64,000 nt of DNA, taken from NCBI GenBank assembly GCA_963920575.1, contig OY986968.1, positions 6,379,485 to 6,443,484 of the forward strand, written 5' to 3'. Source of the DNA: Narthecium ossifragum. Taxonomy: Eukaryota > Streptophyta > Magnoliopsida > Dioscoreales > Nartheciaceae. Below the pieces are notes generated by a model. That model was not told the DNA's origin and did not search any database. It saw only the letters and a program-made list of their open reading frames with translations. Positions 59,691 through 64,000 of this stretch are shown here, in pieces. Position 1 is the stretch's first letter; each line of letters starts with the position of its first letter. The translations under genes were made by a program, and so were the position numbers.

Positions 59691-59899
59691 AGGAGACAGA
59701 AGGTATCTCCTTTACAGGCCTTAAGCAGGGAATAAAGGCCACTCAACCGACTGCACCTTATCCAGCACACGTAGTGGCGGGCCCCACTTGCATATGGCAG
59801 ACAAAGAAAAGTGGTAATCCACTGGCTGACATGTTGTTAAGGGAATATATTCCCTCTCAATTATTGTACGATGCCAGGTTGCATCCTTTGCCTCTAAGG

Positions 59900-59945
59900 C
59901 ATCCTCTACCTCTATATAAGGGGAGGAACTCCTCTGAGTTCCACA
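59900..59945 (+). promoter_or_regulatory. Viral promoter TATA box
   Basis: TATATAAG at 59913-59920 in the intergenic region after the second ORF, where caulimovirids place the promoter of their genome-length RNA. No enhancer was assigned. Confidence 0.65.
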
Positions 59946-60010
59946 CACTGGTTTCCACCCCTTCTCTTCTCTTGTAACCTTCCTACTACCATTGTAACCC
60001 TTGCCAGTGG

Positions 60011-60016
60011 AATAAA
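60011..60016 (+). terminator. Viral polyadenylation signal
   Basis: AATAAA about 90 nt downstream of the TATA box, the usual layout that gives a terminally redundant viral RNA. Confidence 0.55.
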
Positions 60017-60135
60017 AGCTTTCAGTTTGTGCTACATCTCTTGAGTAAGTCTTTAAATTCTGCATTTTATTTTGAGATATTTTTTGGAAGTAATATCCAA
60101 AGGCTGGAACGTTGAAACGTTCAGTTCTACCTTCC

Positions 60136-60249
60136 GATCTCGTCAAACAGATCGGTTGAATCGAGCGCCAGTCTCCTCTGGATATTTATTTACAAGTTCT
60201 TGGTCAACAGTTAACTCGTGTTGAGCAAACCGATCTGTTTGACGAGATC
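60136..60249. repeat. Perfect 22-bp inverted repeat around a viral fragment
   Basis: GATCTCGTCAAACAGATCGG plus TT at 60136-60157 has its exact complement at 60228-60249. The loop contains about 45 bp matching the viral coding sequence at about 57349-57395 in opposite orientation. Confidence 0.92.
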
Positions 60250-60255
60250 AATAAT

Positions 60256-60490
60256 ATATATTATTCATATAAAGTTCACATAATGATGCAATAAAGTTAA
60301 ATTTTAATATACATATTAAAATATTATATTATTTTAATCTCAATAATATATATATATATACTATTCATATAAAGTTCACATAATGATGCAATAAAAATAT
60401 ATATATATATTAAAATATTATATTATTTTAATATCAATGATATATATATTATTGATATAATGTTGTGAATATATATATTAAAATTTTATT
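60256..60490. repeat. AT-rich tandem repeat, period 100 bp
   Basis: TATTCATATAAAGTTCACAT begins at 60262 and again at 60362, with flanking TA runs. It forms the far flank of the viral insertion. Confidence 0.88.
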
Positions 60491-60495
60491 ATATT

Positions 60496-60774
60496 ATGTT
60501 TGGTTTGCCTTTGGGTCGGTGTCGGGTTCACCGGTGAAAGCTCGCACGAGGGTGCATCGTATGAAACGATAATTTTGACCGTTTCATATGATGCACGAAA
60601 TCAGCTGAAAATGTATCGTATGATGCATGCGTCACGCGATGCGCCCTGCGAACCAAACAGAGGATTGGTGTATCAGGGTGCATCGCGCGATGCACCCTGT
60701 GAACCAAACAGCGGATTGATGCATCAGGGTGTATCGCATCGTGCGATGCACCCTGATGCATGCAAACCAAACAT
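60496..60774. mobile_element. MITE-like foldback element
   Basis: Terminal inverted repeats ATGTTTGGTTTGC (60496-60508) and GCAAACCAAACAT (60762-60774) match perfectly. The interior has repeated palindromic GTGCATCG...CGATGCAC units. No coding capacity. A clear target duplication was not found. Confidence 0.65.
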
Positions 60775-60784
60775 GCCCTTCAGC

Positions 60785-61610
60785 AGTGAGAGAGAGAGAG
60801 GGAGAGGGGATGGCTGAAGCCATCCCATCCCTCTCCCCCCTCCACTCTCCCCCGTCCCCACTCCCCCTCACCCATCCCCTCTCCTCTCCCACGCCTCCTC
60901 TACCGTCCGTCGGCCACGCCCCCACGCCCCCTCTACTGGCTCTGTCGTCCGTCATCCATCGGCTACGCCCCCTCCACCAACTCTACTGGCTCCGTCGTCG
61001 CCCCCTGTACCGGCTCCGTTGTCCATCGGCCATGGCCCCACGCCCCCTGTACTAGCTCCGCTCCGTCGTCCGTCGTCCATCGGCCACGCCCCCTCTCCTC
61101 TACCGACACTGTAGTCCATCAGCCACGCCCCCACGCCCCCTGTACCTGCTCCGTCGTCTGACGCTCGCCTGCGCCGCCTCCTCCGCCCCCAGTCACCCTC
61201 GGCCTCCCCCTCCTCCCCCGCCTCCGCCACCTCCCCTTCAGCCGCCTCTCCCTCATCTCTCTCTCCCTCTCGCCGATCTCTCTCCCCGACCCTCATCTCT
61301 CTCTCCCTCTCACCGATCTCTCTCCGACGCTCGCCTGCGCCGCCTCCTCCGCCCCCAGTCACCCGCATCCTCCCCTTCCTCCTCTGCCTCTGCCATCTCC
61401 CCTTCAGCCGCCTCTCCTTCATCTCTCTCTCCCTCTCGCCGATCTCTCTCCTCGACCCTCATCTCCCTCTCGCCGATCTTTGATCTCTAATCTCTCTCCC
61501 CGTCTCTCCCTCTCGCCAATCTCTCTCCCAGACCCTCATCTCTCTCTCCGTCTCGCCGATCTCTCTTCGACGCTCACCTACGCCGTTTCTCCGCCCCCTG
61601 TCACCCGCGG
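60785..61610 (+). repeat. C/T-rich tandem repeats
   Basis: 60860-61170 repeats a CGTCGTCC-CATCGGCCACGCCCCC unit. 61230-61570 repeats CTCTCTCCCTCTCGCCGATCT-like units. Frames within it on either strand are compositional. Confidence 0.85.
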
Positions 61611-61614
61611 CCTC

Positions 61615-63191
61615 TGACACGCCCAAACCACTCGTCGTTAAAAGTGACTAGGGCGTCAAAGATTACAATTTATACCGAATCCTACTAACTACTACGTAGC
61701 TAGCGGGAGTCCGGGTCGATCCGCAGGGAAATGAGAAATGACTAACGTGCTTGATAAATAACTCCAAACAACTAGCTAAAATGATTTGGTTTTTGGATTA
61801 ATGTCTATTAAAGCAATCAACTAAATGAAGAGAAATATAACTAATATAGAGAGGTCTTGGGATCTCCATTTCATTGTAGGTCCTAATGTAGTCTCCTAAG
61901 GAATTAAGGTGTGTAATCCAATTGGGACGATCGAAATCAAGAAGTCGACACGCGGGTGGTTAGCCTCACTTATCGCTCAACGGAAGTCGGTTTAGGATCA
62001 TCCGCCGGAAATAATCACATTCACAAAGTCGACGAATGAGTGATTAGCTTCTATCGTCGCTAACGAACCTTCGATTAAGATCGATTCGTCGCAAGAAAAA
62101 GATATTGCATGGAGTCGTACATTGGATCGAGATGGTTCTAGCACCTCGAATCCAATGCAAGAGAAAGATAGAATGGATCCTTTGATTAGAGAGATAGGGA
62201 TGGTTCTAGCATCCCTAATCTCTAATCTGGGGCTAGTAATCCTCCCAATGTCATTGGATGTGTTTCTAGCACATCCAACTCATTGGGGCATAACAACAAA
62301 CACCTATCATGCACAAGTCCTAACTCATACCAAAGAAAGGCATTCATCCATTCAACATATGAAATCCATGTACAAAGATAGAGAAATAATGCTCAAATCC
62401 ATACAATAGATCAATCCCTAAAGATTACACATCAAAAACTCTAGGAAAACTACAAAAGAATCCTACAACTACATGGAAATCCCAAGATAGAGGAAGTTAG
62501 CTACTCATCTTGGTTGGATCCATGGATGGAGGTTGATGAAGCTCCCCTCCCATGGATTCCCTCCAAGAAGTCCTTCTCTCAATTGGGTAAAGAAACCTAG
62601 AAGGGCTGGAGAAGACTAAGAGAAGATGCCCCAAAATCCCCCCTAAGGGGTCTATTTATAGTAAACAAGCCTCCCCCACTCGGATTAGATCTGGGCCATT
62701 GATTTTGCTCGGCTGGCATCAAAGGATCGATCCTCATGGGGTGAAGGATCGATTATTCGCTTCGTGTGATCGCTGGTCCCGTGAAGGATCGATCCTCCTT
62801 TAGGAAAGGATCGATCTTTTCTTCTTGAAGTCTGGCTGCAACCCGATGAAGATCGATCCTCCAGTGTGTGAAGATCGATCCTCTAGAATTTGCGTTCTGT
62901 CACTGGAAAAATGTGCAAAAATGATTGATCCTCTCATGACATAGGATCGATCCTTGGTGTCCTGATTGGCTCCTTCTTAATGCACTTCAAAGGATCGATC
63001 CTTCTTCCATGCAGGATCGATCTTCTTCATAAAAACTGGCCAGAATGACATCGTTTAAGCTCGGAACTTGATCCAATCCTCGTTGGGGACACTTGTACCT
63101 GTAATAGGGTAAAATCCATCAGTAAGGCCTTGCTCGGAGACTAACAAGGCCAAGTTAAAAGGGTGATTTATGCACTTTTCTCGTCTTATCA
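61615..63191 (-). repeat. 3' LTR of a second Tat-like element
   Basis: TGACACGCCC to CGTCTTATCA on plus (1577 bp), followed by a polypurine tract, so the element runs on minus and continues past the window end. A TATA-like box (CTATTTATA on plus) lies at 62652-62660. A GATCGATC cluster lies at 62722-63025. Confidence 0.85.
62722..63025. repeat. AAGGATCGATCCTT-type palindrome cluster (U3)
   Basis: About ten units on a GATCGATC core within 300 bp, ending about 60 bp upstream (sense) of the TATA-like box. Confidence 0.9.
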
Positions 63192-64000
63192 CACCCCGCA
63201 ACTTGAACTTTGCTAGTCCTCGAGCAAAGCAAAAGAAAAATAACTAGAAGGGAAAGAGAAGAAATAAGAAACTCAAAAAGAACAATCCCCCGATCAACAA
63301 TTAGTCACTTCTCATAAAGCTTTGGTTCTTATACGATCAAAATTCATTTATATGCACACATAGATTCAAATGCATAGCTCCATTCATCAACCCATAGCAC
63401 AAGTAAAATGCAAGCGAATAATTCCATCAATAGCATCATTCAAACACTTCAAAGCACTTGACCAAGATCAAAGCTCATCTAAGCAATCCGTGTAGTGAGA
63501 GTTGCTACTCAAGTATTCGGGGTCTCATAGTCATTCAAGTGGGGTTCCAATCAAAACTAGACATCCTTAGCATTTTACACCGGTCGAACAAATGACAAGT
63601 TTCATAAAATCTTTGTTCTCTCTTTTTTTTTTTTCCTTTTTTTTTCTTTTTTTTTTTCTGACTAAAACTAGTGGTCGTGCAATGCCATGATCCCTTAGGC
63701 TTTCTACTAGGCCCATGTAACGAGATTTGGGCCAGTGGCTCCTCGGTCAGATGACCTAAAGGCACTAGGTGTTGAGGCACCCCTCGGGCTTAATTTCCCG
63801 AACCTAGCAGGCCACGAATCACAGCTGACCAACAAGCTTTTATTTGAAACTAGTGTGACCGTGCAATGCCTTGATCCCTTAAGCTTTCTACTAGGCCCAT
63901 TTAACGAGTGTTAGATCAATGACTCCCAAGCCAGGCGGCTTTAGGGCATTAGGTGTTGAAGCACCCCTCGGATCTTACTACTCGAGCCTAGAAGGCTACA
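63192..64000 (-). mobile_element. Internal 3' end of the second Tat-like element
   Basis: Begins with a polypurine tract (plus CACCCCGCAACTTG). No coding frame. Two 182-bp tandem units start at 63667 and 63849 (ACTAGTG ... GTGCAATGCC ... CTTTCTACTAGGCCCAT ... AGGCACCCCTCGG), like the 3' repeats of the element at 3011. A (T)n tract lies at 63622-63658. Confidence 0.75.

Larger units (their letters stand above)
52966..60255. mobile_element. Rearranged endogenous pararetrovirus (florendovirus-like)
   Basis: Old caulimovirid DNA in three joined blocks: plus 53100-54365 (second ORF), minus 54366-59270 (genome start, leader and polyprotein to mid reverse transcriptase), plus 59283-60130 (second copy of the ORF's 3' part, promoter region, polyadenylation signal), then a short scrambled tail. 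Both outer flanks (53010-53095, 60256-60490) are TA-rich. Domain order, a downstream second ORF and TA-rich flanks fit florendoviruses. Stops, frameshifts, inversion and loss of RNase H make it non-functional. Confidence 0.85.

Noticed and set aside
52966..60255. Virus able to be released from the genome
   Set aside because: Inversion, multiple stops, frameshifts, a mutated zinc knuckle and the absence of the rest of RT and all of RNase H rule out a functional genome at this locus.
60952..61422. 156-codon Gly/Arg/Glu-rich frame
   Set aside because: Antisense of a C/T-rich tandem repeat.

Overview
The window is repeat-dominated flowering-plant nuclear DNA. The basis is nested Ty3/gypsy elements (chromovirus/Tekay-like and Tat/Athila-like), an endogenous caulimovirid, spliceable exon fragments with GT/AG borders, and no operons. 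A monocot is plausible but the sequence alone does not prove it. No intact host gene is visible. There is a 200-base run of N at 34571-34770.

Layout. 1-12576: decayed plus-strand gypsy pol tail and its 3' LTR, split by a complete minus-strand Tat/Athila-like element (3011-10421, TSD CTATG) that kept gag but lost reverse transcriptase and the integrase core. 12577-15136: a minus-strand multi-exon Ulp1/C48 peptidase gene of the transposon-borne type. 15137-27662: a complete minus-strand chromovirus (TSD GATCC) whose integrase is split by a foreign solo LTR (18197-21192, TSD CACAT). 27663-33830: low-coding sequence holding a Tat-like solo LTR (28980-30699, TSD TCCAT) and one exon of a serine carboxypeptidase-like gene. 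33900-36411: palindromic repeats, a minisatellite, the assembly gap, and a truncated gypsy element with gag and LTR.

36412-52965: a third, minus-strand, badly decayed chromovirus cut into four pieces by solo LTRs. One of these (38100-48794) contains another (38878-47109), which contains two more (38938-41200 and 44044-46811). Nearly every boundary can be set to the base from TG..CA ends and 5-bp target duplications. 52966-60255: a rearranged endogenous pararetrovirus of florendovirus type, with movement, coat, protease and reverse transcriptase regions on minus and a second ORF and promoter region on plus, all broken. 60256-61614: AT-rich repeats, a MITE-like foldback and CT-rich tandem repeats. 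61615-64000: 3' LTR and internal start of another minus-strand Tat-like element.

The main unexplained signal is in the LTRs. Several retrotransposon LTRs from at least two lineages carry clusters of short near-palindromes built on the same GATCGATC core (or GTCGAC). In three different Tat-like LTRs the cluster ends about 60 bp upstream of the TATA box. This looks like a shared U3 regulatory architecture built from lineage-specific motifs.
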